From Larix kaempferi (lineage: Eukaryota; Streptophyta; Pinopsida; Pinales; Pinaceae), in the NCBI GenBank assembly GCA_027924585.1, contig BSBM01000602.1, positions 3,781,501 to 3,845,500 on the forward strand: a stretch of 64,000 nucleotides of DNA. Direction: 5' to 3'. Shown here one piece after another: positions 1 to 10,900 of the stretch; position 1 is the stretch's first letter; each line of letters starts with the position of its first letter. The notes below the pieces were generated by a model. The model did no database searches. It saw only the letters and a program-made list of their open reading frames with translations, and was not told the DNA's origin. A program made the translations under genes and the position numbers.

Positions 1-1741
1 AATCTACTGCATTTCTGATTTTAGGAAACAACTTATTGTTTTTCTCTAGTGTAGCATGTTGGTCTTGGCCATATTTAACACACAATTCAACTCTAGATTG
101 AAAATTGTCACTATCACTTGTAGCTTTCGCCTCATCAAATTTGTCATCAAACATTTGAACTTCTGGGACTTGATATTTTTAATTTTTTTTTCCATTTTCA
201 GTGCCAACCATAATCAATTCATTTTGTGGATCTGATTTGAATTTCTTACTTCCTTCCTATTCTTCCACCTTTGTATCAATAGTTTCATGGAAACTCCTCT
301 TGCTAGAAATTTCTATTTTACCTGGGGTAGGTATCAATTCAGCTGAAAATTTTGTTGGGGCAAAGGGATTGGACTGTGAACATCCCGAGACTTCTACATC
401 ATATTCATACTGCAACAGATTAGCTCTCCCAGCTAACCCTTCAACTTCTTGATGATCAAATGCCTTACTTTTGTTTTGTTGCCTCCTCTGGGAAATGATA
501 TGACGTGGGTCATAATTTACAGCAATGGCCTTCTTAAAATTCATCATATCCAATTGTTATTCAATAAATGAAAGTACATTTCTATTATTGACAATAAAAG
601 GGCCTATTTTTAAAGGAAATTTCATGTCTTAAGCTTTCTTGAATGCTAGGAAATGGTCATTTTCAACCATCAGCTTTTGTCTAATGAATTCTAAGGAAAA
701 AACTCTCAATGTCAGGAAAGATGGTAGAGTATAGGGCTCCTTCACAAAACTATAAATCCTAATCACTATATGTTGTTTCAACAAAAACCAGTCCCCAACT
801 GCTTTATATGGACTCGACTGCATTATGCTTTTCATTTCTGGTAACACTCTTGGTAATTTTTCTTCAAAAATCACTCTATATACCTCTAACAACATGAGAT
901 TCATGATGTTAAACATATTATTCTCTATTGTAGTTGAAAAAACTGGCTATGGGAAATGTAAATTCTCTTCACTGGAAAATAAAACCGTTTTCATGAGGTA
1001 TGTCTGAAATCTGAAATGTCTAGTACTATGGAAATTCACTAACTAATATTGAATACTCTCAGCTAAGAATTCATCAAATTTAAGGCAAGGAATTTGGTTG
1101 TGCTCTGTCTGGGGAATACCATAACTCAATCTAAAAAGTAAACTTAGCTGAAACTCAGTGACCATTGAATCACTATCAAGCCCTAAAAACTGGGAAATTA
1201 AAGACAAGACTAAATGAGAAATTTCATTGAAAAATGTAATATCCAGTGGGTAGGGGGTATCATCAACCGCTACGTCTGGTTTTATAAAATTTGACAGGAA
1301 ATCCTACTTGGCTTCGGGAGATAACTATCTATACTGGCTGATTAGATCTTCTTCGGCGAAATTTTCCTGGTCATGAGAGAAAGATAAATGTATTTCTAAA
1401 TATTTTCTATTAGTTGATGAACTGACAGGGCAAAGGATTTTTGTTCTGGACGAATTCATGACCACCTTTTCCACTTGAGAGTAGTTAGTCGCGCACTAGG
1501 AAACAAAATATGGAAACCCTATAGTTTGTTCGAGACAAAAATAGATCAAATTGGATTTATAAACATTGTGGATGTCTAAACCCTGTTTCTGCAAACCATC
1601 GACTAACTTGCTTTTAATATCTAAAACTGGAAACTTAATCATAACAAAGTCGTAAATATCACCATCCCTATCTTCCAAGACTTCTTCTATTCTAACCAAT
1701 TCATCATCCTGAGCTACTATTTCCCTAGAGCTTTCCATCAT
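1..1741 (-). pseudogene. Decayed reading frame inside the element A 3' LTR
   Basis: A minus-strand frame starts at the second base of an ATG pair (ATGATG, 1741-1736) and continues through several open blocks to the window edge. Recognisable blocks are an N-terminal piece starting MMESS, a middle piece with AVGDWFLLKQH and LEFIRQKLMVEN (629-916), and a piece with NFKKAIAVNYDP (257-553). The same blocks occur in the right LTR. Stops and frameshifts separate the blocks, so it is not a working gene here. I do not recognise the protein family. In the right-hand copy the frame leads on into the coiled coil upstream of gag, so it may be the N-terminal part of the polyprotein. Confidence 0.55.
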
Positions 1742-1896
1742 ATAGAACCTTCTAACTTCTTGCACGGGTTTTGAAAGACCTACCTGGCAACTGACAGGTC
1801 AAAAGGTATCCTCTAGCGTTTTCCCGCTGCACGCACGCGTCTTAATCACCCGATGTTCAAATGAAAAATTTCAACCCTCTTTCACGTTCTTTTGTA

Positions 1897-1904
1897 TTTT
1901 TATA
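1897..1904 (-). promoter_or_regulatory. TATA box of the element A 3' LTR
   Basis: On the minus strand the sequence is TATAAAAA, about 160 bases upstream of the first ATG of the LTR frame. The same box sits at the matching place in the right LTR. Confidence 0.5.
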
Positions 1905-2410
1905 CCCCCGAAGAGGGTTTCGCGACGTCGAGAAGTGGTTTTCCTTACCACCCTCTTGGATTGCGAAATGATACAGTGATGACACATGGAGGGTGGTATG
2001 GTATTTCGCAACCGCCAAGGGTCTCATTCCGACGTGCATGTTGGACATGCGGAATGAATGTGGACCGTTGATCTTTCCATCGCTGATTTAGTAGCTGTTG
2101 ATCTTGCCTCTGTATTAACATTACTTTAACTATTATTTCTGTGACCTTTACTCGCGCTATACACCTTGCTTCTCTTTCCAGCGAAACTCTGTCTCCGCCG
2201 TTGATCCTTTATCATGCAACCTGGACCATTATTTCTCTTCCAGGATCTCCAAAGCCACTCTTTCAACCATTTTAGCTCCTTCTTAACTTTAGCCAACGGT
2301 CGTGTGGTAAATTTTTTCAGGATTGAGCACTTTTCCCACAAAATTTGAGTTACACCAAACACAATTTTATTAACCATATCTCCTGCAAATTTAAAAATAC
2401 TTTGCCAACA

Positions 2411-2585
2411 ACTGGCTCCAACTGGGGATGCTTTCCTCCCAATGAGGTAGCAAAGAACCTCGTAGATGAGTGCCTTATTCATGTTTATTTTTTAATGTCT
2501 TTTTCCAACCTTTTTATATATGCAAAATTCTTTTGAAAATCAGTAACATATATACAATTTATATACAAAATTACCTTTCTTTTCC
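2411..2585 (-). other. Element A: 3' end of the internal region, next to the 3' LTR
   Basis: This stretch lies between the end of integrase and the LTR. On the minus strand a short frame runs into the LTR; its start contains EVLCYLIGR and SPVGASC. A purine-rich run (gggaggaaag, minus strand) lies about 35 bases before the LTR and could be a polypurine tract, though it is not directly adjacent. A similar sequence occurs in the opposite orientation at 17133-17191, see findings. Confidence 0.45.
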
Positions 2586-2589
2586 TTGC

Positions 2590-3475
2590 TTAAGAAAGAT
2601 AATGTTTGAGGAATATTCCATTCACTAGACTGCTTGCAATAAATTCTCCATTTTTTTCCTCTAGAATGAAATAATTATCTCCCTGGAAGGCAGTGATCAC
2701 ATATGGGCCTTTCCATAAATGCTCAAATTTCCCATGTTTATCTTCATTTCTAGCATCCCATTTCAAAACTAAATCACTAATTTGGAAATTTCTTTCCTTG
2801 ATCTTCCTGTCCAATGTCTTTTTCATTTTTTCCTGATGTATTTGAGTTTTGTCATATTCCTTTTCTCTCATTTGGTGCAACTCTATCATGTGATTTAATC
2901 TCCTCTTCATATGATTTGGCTCCTCTGCAACCTCCTGTAATAAATTCATGACTGGAAAACCTAATGAGATTGGAAAAATTACTTATGTTCCATATACCAA
3001 TTGAAATGGTGATGTGCCAATCGCCTTTTTTTTGCTAATCCTATATTCCCATAATGCATATTCAAGTTTGGTATGCCATGCTCTCTTGTTTTCCTCTAGC
3101 AATTTCTTTATAATCTGTACCAAACTTTTATTTGAAGATTATGCCAATCTATTACCATGAGGACAATAGGCAGTTGAATGATTCAGATGAATATGACACT
3201 TGTAGTAAAAATTAATCATCTTCTTTGATCTGAAAGCCTGTGCATTGTCTGTCACTACTCTCCTAGGACATCCAAACCTTGAAAGAATATTCTCTTCCAA
3301 GAAATTAATCATCATTGTGTCTGTGGCATTCCTGGTTGGTATGGCTTCAATCCATTTAGTGAAATAATCTGTTGCAGTCAAAATCCATATGTGCTGACCA
3401 GAAGAATTTGGATTAATATATCCAGTAAAGTCCAATCCCCACTGCTGAAAAGGTGCTTCTACTGAAATATGCTTT
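2590..3475 (-). pseudogene. Element A integrase, core and C-terminal part
   Basis: This is the second half of the integrase that inserts the element's cDNA into the host genome. Reading leftwards, the core begins just left of the element B insertion with SVEAPFQQWGLDF, holding the first catalytic Asp. The second Asp is in VVTDNAQAF. The expected catalytic Glu, after HGNRLA, is a TAA stop codon at 3141-3139. Beyond it the frame continues through a typical C-terminal region with KWDARNEDKHGKFEHLWKG and VNGIFLKHYLS, ending at 2590. The N-terminal zinc-binding part lies on the far side of B, at 8922-9300. The residues seen are those of non-chromoviral plant Ty3/gypsy integrases, and there is no chromodomain. 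Confidence 0.9.
3471..3475. repeat. Left target-site duplication of element B
   Basis: The bases gcttt stand directly before the 5' LTR of B, against gattt directly after its 3' LTR (8922-8926): four of five match. Taking out B and one copy leaves A's integrase frame open across the site. Confidence 0.75.
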
Positions 3476-3900
3476 TGATCCACCCAGCAGTTAGCATTAT
3501 TGTCGGATACCAACATCGACTTTGACAAGGTCAGGGACTTCAACAAATTCGACTTCGACAAGTTCAGCAACTTCGATTTTCAACTGACGAACTACGACAA
3601 ATTTTCTCTCTATCTTCCAGTAGACCATAATGGTTGAGATTTTGATCTTGTAACTGAACGTAACGGGAAGACACCCAAGCGTCTTAGTACTCTATGTAAG
3701 CATGTAAAATATTGTAATATAGGAGGAACAAGTAATACATAAGTAATACAGTTTGCATTCCTGCATATTGTCTATGTATGTGTATGTTTATGTGTATAGT
3801 GCATTTGCTGCTTTGCTGACTATTATGCTTCCACCATAACAGTACCAACTCATTCAGTCAAACTATTGTCCCCGTTGTGCACCTGGGCACGTACAGATCA
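3476..3900 (+). repeat. Element B 5' LTR
   Basis: Starts TGATCCACCC and ends GTACAGATCA, and is highly similar to 8491-8921. It contains short internal repeats of the type ttcgacaagttc. Its TATA box reads TATGTAA (3693-3699), one change from the TATATAA in the 3' LTR. Confidence 0.95.
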
Positions 3901-3901
3901 T

Positions 3902-3913
3902 TGGTATCAAAGC
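3902..3913 (+). promoter_or_regulatory. Element B primer-binding site (initiator tRNA-Met type)
   Basis: TGGTATCAAAGC lies one base after the 5' LTR. It differs by one base from the common plant site TGGTATCAGAGC, which pairs with the 3' end of initiator tRNA-Met to prime minus-strand synthesis. Confidence 0.85.
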
Positions 3914-4027
3914 TTAGCTTTGTTCGTGCTTAAGTTTTGTGTAGACACTTCCATTGAAGTTACTTGACTTATGCATGTTCAAACACACTCACAAACTCAG
4001 CAATCCAAGCAACCACTACATTCAAAG

Positions 4028-5000
4028 ATGGCAGAAGAAACAAAAAGTAGACATGCAATTGAAGAGAAAGAGAAACTCATAGAACAAGCCCTGGCTTGAC
4101 AACGAACTGAAATGTTTGCCTAGTTCAATGATATTCTCACGCGATTTGCTTTGACATCAAGAGGATTTTCGATAAGATATAGCTTTGACAAAACTATTCC
4201 ATTCAAGGTGCAAATGAATTTGGACATACCAAATATAGAAGGAAAGATTGACGAGGAATCCATCGACAATTCGGTCCAACAATTGGAATCCTATTACTCT
4301 GTGAATCAACTCTCAGAAACTGAAAAGATCACCATTGCATCCTTAAAGATGTCAGCATCTGTGCACTGCTGGTGGGAAAACCTATCAACGAAGATGGAGA
4401 AAAGTGGAGATCCCATAGTAACATGGGATAAATTTTTTGAATATGTCCGAAAGGAGTTCTACCCTCCTAAGTACGTTGAACAGCAGTATAAGAAGTGGCA
4501 ACAACTAAGGCAATGGAAATGCTATTCCGTAAAGAGTTACACCGATGATTTTTATCGACTTATGGCTAGACTTGGCGTTCAAGAAGGAGAGAAATTTATT
4601 TTTTAGAAGTACGTCAGCGGATTGTACCCATACATTCAGCAGGAGATGGAATTTCTTACTGTCAATACGCTTGCGGATGCATTCCACTATGCCAGTAAGC
4701 TTGAATCCAAATAGAAAGGAAAAGCACGCTTCGCAACCAAGCCGACAGGAAGACCACCCGACAAGAAGGCACCAGCCGACCTCAACAAGTCAATATATTC
4801 TCAGTCGACTCCGCCAAAGCAAGATCATGGCAAAAAAAAAATTTAGAAAGACAAAAGGGAACATAGAAAACAACCTACTGAAAAATGGTGTGATTACCAC
4901 AATTCATCATGGCATGATACGTCTAAACGCAAAGCTCGGAATACATTTTTGGAAAAAGTGTCAACATCCAACTTGTTTGACAAGACTGTGGTAGAATCTG
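4028..5000 (+). pseudogene. Element B gag
   Basis: This is the capsid-like structural protein of the element. The start chosen is the ATG at 4028 (MAEET), because the frame then runs on into pol. A typical gag core follows, with LKMSASVHCWWENL, a WDKFFEYVRKEFYP block and a YTDDFYRLMARLGV block. A weak zinc-knuckle-like stretch, WCDYHNSSWHDTSK, lies near 4890-4930. In-frame stops include TGA at 4100 and TAG at 4124 and 4604. Several fit C-to-T change of a Gln or Arg codon. Confidence 0.85.
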
Positions 5001-5029
5001 ACCCAGAATAAACAACCCTTTGTACATCG

Positions 5030-5450
5030 ACATCGACCACTCCAGCATCCTCGACTATCGTCGACGAGGAGGAACAAGAGCGCCTATTGCATACACAGAT
5101 ATGGGTTCAAAAAAATCCATTACATTTGATTGTGGATAATGGTATCCAGAAGAACTTTGTTTCTTAAGATCTCGTGAAGAAACTAGGTCTTGCTACAACT
5201 CCATGTCCTCAACCTTATAACATCGTTTGGATGAAGGATGGACAGGAACCAAGGATCACCCGACAATGCAAAATCACCTACTTTATTAAGCCTTTTGAAG
5301 ATGAAGTACTCTGCAATGTGGCACCACTTTCCGTAGTCGACGCCTTGTTTTGGAAACCTTACTTATGGGATCGCCATGGAAGTTACCAGTCACGACCTCA
5401 GAAGGTTATTGACAGAATTTGGAACCAATGGTATGGAATACCAGAGTGAT
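5030..5450 (+). pseudogene. Element B retropepsin-like protease
   Basis: This is the aspartic protease that would cut the gag-pol polyprotein. The active-site region reads LIVDNGIQKNFVS (near 5120-5165). It is followed by a TAA stop, then by DLVKKLGLATT and a conserved block around EDEVLCNVAPLSVVDALF. It lies in the same frame as gag and RT. The Asp in LIVDNG is kept, but the surrounding stops prevent a full product. Confidence 0.8.
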
Positions 5451-5649
5451 GACCTACACCAATGGTTGCAATGATATATGCTAAACAAACAAAGAAGCTC
5501 ATCAACCATGCTCAGAAGTTCGCATAAATCATGATTAAGCCATAGCATTCTAGGAAGACTGCAACAACCAGTCGACTCACTGACCAGCGTAGCTCCTGAC
5601 AGAAGCAGCAAATCGACAATATTCTTTATGAGTACCAGAACATATTCCA

Positions 5650-6452
5650 AGAGCCAGACGGAGTAGCTCTACATTTCCAGGTAAAACACTCTATTGAACT
5701 TACTCCTGGTTATTCATTATGTAATGCATCTATTTACAGAAGATCCATTATCGAAAATGAAGAGATTAACAGACAAATTCAAGATTTGATCAACAAATGT
5801 CATATCCGACCCAACTCCTCTCCTTGTGGAAGTCCAGTCGTCCTCGTTCCAAAGAAAGATGGGACTTGGTGCATGTGCATCGACTACCGAGCCCTCAACA
5901 AAATTTTGGTAAAGAATAGATACCCTCTGCCACGGATAGACGAGCTCATCGAATGTATGGAAGGTGCTAAATTATTTACTAAGCTCAACCTCAAGTTGGG
6001 ATATCATCATATTCCAATCGATCCCGCAAATGTATGGAAAACTGCTTTCAAGACCAAGGAAGGATTGTTTGAACGGTTAGTCATGCCTTCCGGCTTAACC
6101 AATGCACCTGCGACCTTCATGCAGTATATGGATAACATTCTTTGACTTTTCATCAAAAAATGGGTCAATTTCTACCTCAACGACATATTGATTTTCAGTC
6201 GAACATGGGAAGAACATGTCAGACAACTTCGACAAGTCCTCGACACTCTCCAACAACATCGACTCTACTTGAACATGGACAAATTCTCCTTTGCGATGAA
6301 CAACATCAAATATTTGGGGTGTGTAATTGACTCTGCAGGCATTCATGTCGTCCCAAACAAAGTGAAAATCTTCAAAGAGTGGCCCATTCCTCAAAGCATT
6401 CATGAACTAATAATTTTTCTTGGTTTGGTGAATTTTTATCGATGATTCATAC
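5650..6452 (+). pseudogene. Element B reverse transcriptase
   Basis: This is the RNA-directed DNA polymerase of the element. Conserved blocks in order: SSPCGSPVVLVPKKDG, IDYRALNKI, RYPLPRIDEL, FTKLNLKLGYHHI, MPSGLTNAPATF, and YLNDILIFS. Two catalytic Asp residues are lost: the motif expected as KLDL reads KLNL, and the YLDD box reads YLND. Both are GAC-to-AAC. In-frame TGA stops occur at about 6145 and 6443. The domain is otherwise collinear and near full length. Confidence 0.92.
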
Positions 6453-7036
6453 TAGGCTTGAGTCACATAGCCTAGCCTTTGAATCAGTTGACCAAGGGAA
6501 ATGGGAAAACTATATTCAAATGGACATCGACACAACAAGAAGCTTTCGAACAGCTCAAACATAAGCTTTGTACTGCACTAGTACTTGTGTTACTTGATTT
6601 GCATCAGCCTTTTGAGATTAAGACGGATGCATATGACTATGCCTTGGGTGCAGTGATCACTCAGTCGGGTCACCCAGTCACTTTTCATTCTGAAACTTTT
6701 AACGACACTGTTAGAATATATTCGACGTATGAAAAAGAATTGTACGCCATTGTGCAAGCTCTTAAGCAATGGAGACATTATATCCTTGACAATGATACGG
6801 TCATCCTTGCTGACCACAATCCTTTACAGTTCGCTTCGTCCCAGTCGAAGTTACAAACAACTCGACAAATCAAGTGTATTAATTACCTGCAACAATTTCA
6901 TTTGGTAATTAAGTATCAGAAGGGTAAAGCAAATGTCTCCACCGATTTCCTAAGTCGACCACCCATTACTATCCTTTTTACATTGATGAGTATGAAGGGT
7001 TATGACACCACCACTTGGACTCAATTGTATCAATAA
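6453..7036 (+). pseudogene. Element B RNase H
   Basis: This domain would degrade the RNA strand of the RNA-DNA hybrid. It reads WTSTQQEAFEQLK at the connection, then FEIKTDAYDYALGAVI (first Asp), TYEKELYAIVQALKQWRHY (Glu), ILADHNPL (Asp) and STDFLSRPP near the end. The catalytic acids seem kept, unlike in the neighbouring RT. It ends at a TAA at 7034-7036, where a Gln codon is expected. Confidence 0.88.
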
Positions 7037-7039
7037 GAC

Positions 7040-8465
7040 AACAAATTTTCATCAGTCTATCGACATCTTCAAACCAACAAGTTGTTGACCTCCAACTATT
7101 TCCTGAAAGACACCTTGCTATACAAACTTGGACAGTTTTGTGTACCGACAGGTGAGCATCGACAACAGCTCATTTGGGACTCGCACTACAGCAAGACTGC
7201 AGGACACTTTGGAGTAGCAAAGACCCTCTCTATTCTCCAAAAGTATTTATTTTGGCCTTCACTTAAAACTGACGTCAACAAGTACATTTGATCATGCATG
7301 GTTTGTGCCATTGCTAAACTGCCTAATCGACAACAGGGATTGTACACACCTTTTCCAGTTCCCAGTCGACCATGGGAATCTATTTATATGGAATACTTGA
7401 TGGGATATCCTACTACCAAACATCATCATGACGTGATATTAGTAGTAGTCGACAGATTTTCCAAGATGGCCATTCTCATTCCATGCAAGAAGACTACGAC
7501 AGCGCAACAAACTGCTCATCTCTTCTTTGAACATGTCTGGAAACACTATGGTTTACCGACAACTATTACTTCTTACAGAGATGCCAGATTTTTTAGCATC
7601 TTTTGGAAGACTGTCTAGCAGCAGCTCGACACAAGACTCACATTGTCAACAACTTTCCATACTCAGACAGATGGACAGACGGAAGTTGTGAATCGCTTGG
7701 TATTACAACTGCTTCGTATGTACAACCACAAGCATCGATGAACATGGGATAGAAGTCTTCCATACATACAACACAACTACAATCGTGCTCAGCACCACTC
7801 TACGGGAAATATTCCATTTGAGATATGTTATGGATTTCAACCCTCAGTTCCTATTGACTTTATTAGTTCCTCGACACAGTCAAAAAATACCGACTATAAC
7901 TGATGAGAAGTTGACAAAGCATTGAAATTTTGAGATCAAATCTGCGACATCCAAAAACAAGCACAAGAAAAGTTGCAACCAGCTAATGCGAAAGCTAAGG
8001 CCCGACATAATAAGCATCGTATCCCTCATTCATTTCAAATTGGGGATCAGGTCTGGTTGCATCTCAAGAAGGAACGCTTCACTGGTCCATATAAGAAGTT
8101 GAAGCCTTTGTAATATGTTATGTACATTATTATTGAAAAGATTGGAAAAAATGCTTTCCAACTCGACATTCCTTCATGCCTGGGTCTGCATCCAGTATTT
8201 AATGTGGATCTACTTCGACCATACCATGAACCACTGTTGGAACAGAACGACTTGTAGACAAAAAAACCCGAATACATCCATCCAAACGTTTAGGAGCCTC
8301 TTCCTTGCGACACCATTGTGGGATGACGAGTACACCATAGAAGGACGAACACTATTCCCTTGTTTCAGGTGTCCAAATCTGGCCAGATCCCAGCACAAGG
8401 AAAATGGTACTTTGCTACTGAACTAACCGACAAGTTTCCTCACCTGTACGAGCAAAAAATGGGGA
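7040..8465 (+). pseudogene. Element B integrase with chromodomain-like C terminus
   Basis: The zinc-binding region keeps the His pair (DSHYSKTAGHF) and the Cys pair (SCMVC), with a TGA stop between them at 7289. In the core the first catalytic Asp (MDF in relatives) reads MEY. The second, in the SDRD box, reads SYRD. The Glu in TDGQTEVVNR is kept. The C-terminal domain includes GDQVWLHLKKERFTGPYK and LHPVFNVDLLRPYHEP. A degenerate chromodomain-like tail (GKWYFATELTDKFPHL) lies before the polypurine tract. The frame shifts near 7860-8110. Chromodomains of this group are known to guide insertion towards particular chromatin. Confidence 0.88.
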
Positions 8466-8477
8466 CCATTGTTTCTT

Positions 8478-8490
8478 AAGGAAGGAGGTA
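8478..8490 (+). promoter_or_regulatory. Element B polypurine tract
   Basis: Purine-rich aaggaaggaggta directly precedes the 3' LTR. It is the expected primer site for plus-strand DNA synthesis. Confidence 0.8.
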
Positions 8491-8921
8491 TGATCCACCC
8501 AGCAATTGGCATTATTGTCGGATTCCAACATCGACATTGACAAGTTCAGGGACTTCGACAAGTTCAACAACTTCGATTTGCGACTGACGAACTATGAAAA
8601 ATTGTATCTCTTTCTTTCAGTCGACCATAACGATTAAACTTCTGAAACCGTTCTAACTTCTCTTGTAATTGAATGTAACGGGAAGACACCCAAGTGTCTT
8701 AGCACTCTATATAAGCATGTAAAATATTGTAATATAGGAGGAACAAATAATAGAGAAGTAATACAGTTCGCATTCCTCCATATTGTCTGTGTATGTGTAT
8801 GTGTATGTTTATGTGTGTAGTGTATTTCTTGCTTTGCTAACTATTATGCTTCCGCCATAACAGTACTGACTCATTCAGTCGAACTGGGGTCCCCTTCGTG
8901 CACCTGGGCATGTACAGATTA
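8491..8921 (+). repeat. Element B 3' LTR
   Basis: Starts TGATCCACCC and ends GTACAGATTA. It is collinear with 3476-3900, with small differences including an extended gtgtatgtgtatg run. The TATA box TATATAA is at 8708-8714. Confidence 0.95.
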
Positions 8922-8926
8922 GATTT
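8922..8926. repeat. Right target-site duplication of element B
   Basis: The bases gattt follow the 3' LTR directly and match gcttt at 3471-3475 in four of five positions. Confidence 0.75.
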
Positions 8927-9300
8927 AAAGGTAGAGACAAAAGTTTCTTCTTCCCATCAGAAAATTGACATTCATGACAAATTGAAATATCCTTATACAC
9001 ATCATAAAAAATTGTTGGCCAATAAAAACCTACTCTCATAATTTTATTGACTGTTGCTTTCCATGAATGATGTCCTCCACATACCCCTTGATGAAACTCT
9101 TTCATAATGTGTTGTGCTTCATTTTCCAATAAACAATTCAACAAAATCCCTCCTGGATCTTTCCAATACAAATATTCATTTAAGATGCAAAATTTTGTGG
9201 ATTTTAATTTTACAGATCTTGATCTAGTTTTGCTTATCTCAGGAGGTGCCTGTAGATTCTGTAGAACATAAACAATATCATTGTACCAAGGAGATAAAGA
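8922..9300 (-). pseudogene. Element A integrase, N-terminal zinc-binding part
   Basis: This is the first part of A's integrase, cut off from the core by element B. Reading leftwards it shows LYWKDPGGILLNC, then the His pair in MKEFHQGVCGGHHSW and the Cys pair in CHECQF. It then reads SDGKKKLLSLPL up to the insertion point. The frame runs into the core at 3475 once B and one target-site copy are disregarded. Upstream, between 9172 and 9300, is the linker from the RNase H domain. Confidence 0.9.
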
Positions 9301-9303
9301 AAA

Positions 9304-9965
9304 TTATTTAACCACTGGTAAATCTGGGACTACTTCAATTGAAAGATCAGAAATAAAGTTGATATCCAGAGAATCATAATTTGTTTCAGTCATTTTCTTT
9401 GCCAAACCTTTCCCTTTAATCAATTTTGTGGAGTTGATTTCCAAATCATACTCCAACAATATTGCAATCCACTTTCCTCTCTTCCCTTCAGGATCTGGTT
9501 GAGTAAGAATTTCTTTAACAACAATAGTTGGAACATAAGCAATTATGTGTGAATGCAATATGTAAACTCTAAAATATTTCAAATATTTGATCAATGCATA
9601 AGCTTGTTTCTCCATTATATCATACTCCAGTTCTCCATATCTCAAAATCGTACTAAAAAAGGCAATAGGTTGTTCCATATTCTCCTGATTTTTCTGCAAT
9701 AATACACCAGCTATGGTATTTTGTGAGGCAAAAGAAACTATGATGAATTCCTTTGAAAAATATGGACTAATTAAGACATGAGCTTCTGTGGGAGATTTTT
9801 TGATATCCATGAAAGATGTTTTAGCTTCTATAGTCCATTTGATATCATTATTCTTCTTTAGCATATTAGTAATATTCCTCAAAATCTCTGCGAAGCTTGG
9901 AACAAACCTTCTCAAAAAATTCACTCTCCCAACGAAGGATTGAATTTATTTCTTACATCTTGGTA
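9304..9965 (-). pseudogene. Element A degenerate gypsy-type RNase H (connection domain)
   Basis: This domain follows RT and aligns with the usual gypsy RNase H: VNFLRRFVPSFAEI, IVSFASQNTIAGVLLQ, PIAFFS, YDIMEKQAYALIKYLKYFRVYILHSH and QPDPEGKRGKW. The places where relatives carry catalytic Asp (the TDAS-like and TDH-like positions) read VSFAS and AYVP, so only the Glu is kept. The stretch is open for about 200 residues. That suggests the acids were lost in the family, not through recent decay, and that the domain acts as a structural tether. A second RNase H lies upstream at 11101-11600. Confidence 0.8.
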
Positions 9966-10900
9966 TCCTAATATTCTAGATGGCTACCACTCTTTCAGGA
10001 TCAATTTTAATACCATCTTTCGATATAATATGTCCTAATAATTTTCCTTCTTTCATGGAAAAAATTGATTTTTTAGGATTTAAAGATATACCAAATTTTT
10101 TGCATTTCAAAAATACTTTCTCCAAATGCTTCAAGTGATCTGCATCTGACTTTGAATAAACAGTGATATCATCCATATATACTACTACAAATTTGTCTGT
10201 TTCTTCAGCAAATGCATTGTCCATGGCTCTTTGAAATGTTTCCACCGCATTCATCAATCCGAATGGCATTTTGGCGTACATGAAAGTTCTCCAAGGTATT
10301 GTAAATGTTGTTTCTCTTGATCTTCTAGAAGAACTTTGATCTAATTATATCCTGAAAAACCATGCAACCAATATATCCTTTCTACTCCCACAACCTTTTC
10401 CAAAATATGATCCATCTTAGGTAAAGGATAATTATCTTTCAGATATACCTTGTTTAAATTTCTGAAATATACACAAAGTCTTATTTCTCCATTTTTTTTC
10501 CTAACATGAACCATATTTGCTACCCATCTTGAAAATCTAAGGGACACAATAATCTTGGAATCAAATAATTTTTTAACTTCCTTTTCAATCACTGGGAGCA
10601 ACAAAGGATTTATTCTCCTGAGTCTTTGTTTAAAAGGATTTTTCGTTTGGTTTGATGGGAATTGTATGTTGGATAATGGAAGTATCATATTCTTTCAAAT
10701 ATTCATAACTCCATGCAAATACATCTAAAAATCCCTTTATCAACTCAACATACTTTCTTTCTTCTTCTGGTGGCAAATTCTTTGAAATTTTCACTATTTT
10801 AGGTTTTTCTTCTGTCCCAATATTGCAATCTTTAATCTCACTTTCATGAGGCACCACTTTTGGATTCTTGGATACCTCATTTATATCAAACAACTTTTAC
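9966..10900 (-). pseudogene. Element A reverse transcriptase
   Basis: Blocks in order, reading leftwards: FLDVFAWSYEYLKEYD, IQHTIPIKPN, RRINPLLLPVIEKEVKKL, VRKKNGEIRLCVYFRNLN, DNYPLPKMDHIL, FHGFSGYN-like motif A, MPFGLMNAVETFQRAMD, VVVYMDDITVYS (YMDD box kept), and LLGHIISKDGIKIDPERV. In motif A the usual catalytic Asp is His (LHGFSGYN). A frameshift separates 10893-10630 from 10688-10341, and stops lie at the RNase H junction near 9940. The N-terminal blocks are those of a non-chromoviral plant gypsy lineage. Confidence 0.92.

Larger units (their letters stand above)
1..2410 (-). repeat. Element A 3' LTR (cut by the window edge)
   Basis: This is the direct-repeat partner of 14584-16991. In element orientation it starts TGTTGGCA at 2410 and continues past base 1. 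It is unusually long for an LTR (more than 2.4 kb). It carries a minus-strand TATA box and a decayed reading frame, described separately. Confidence 0.85.
3476..8921 (+). mobile_element. Element B: complete but inactive Ty3/gypsy chromovirus nested in element A
   Basis: A full-length structure: 425-base 5' LTR, a primer-binding site like that for initiator tRNA-Met, gag-protease-RT-RNase H-integrase, a chromodomain-like end, a polypurine tract and a 431-base 3' LTR. LTR ends are TGATC and GATCA (GATTA in the 3' copy). Most of gag-pol stays in one frame from the ATG at 4028 to about 7860, then shifts, and it is broken by many stops. It lies in opposite orientation to A and is younger than A. 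Loss of the RT and integrase catalytic residues makes it dead. Confidence 0.95.

Noticed and set aside
5390-8398. Minus-strand open frames across element B.
   Set aside because: Each overlaps plus-strand pol motifs in B, which are recognisable, so these are antisense shadows.
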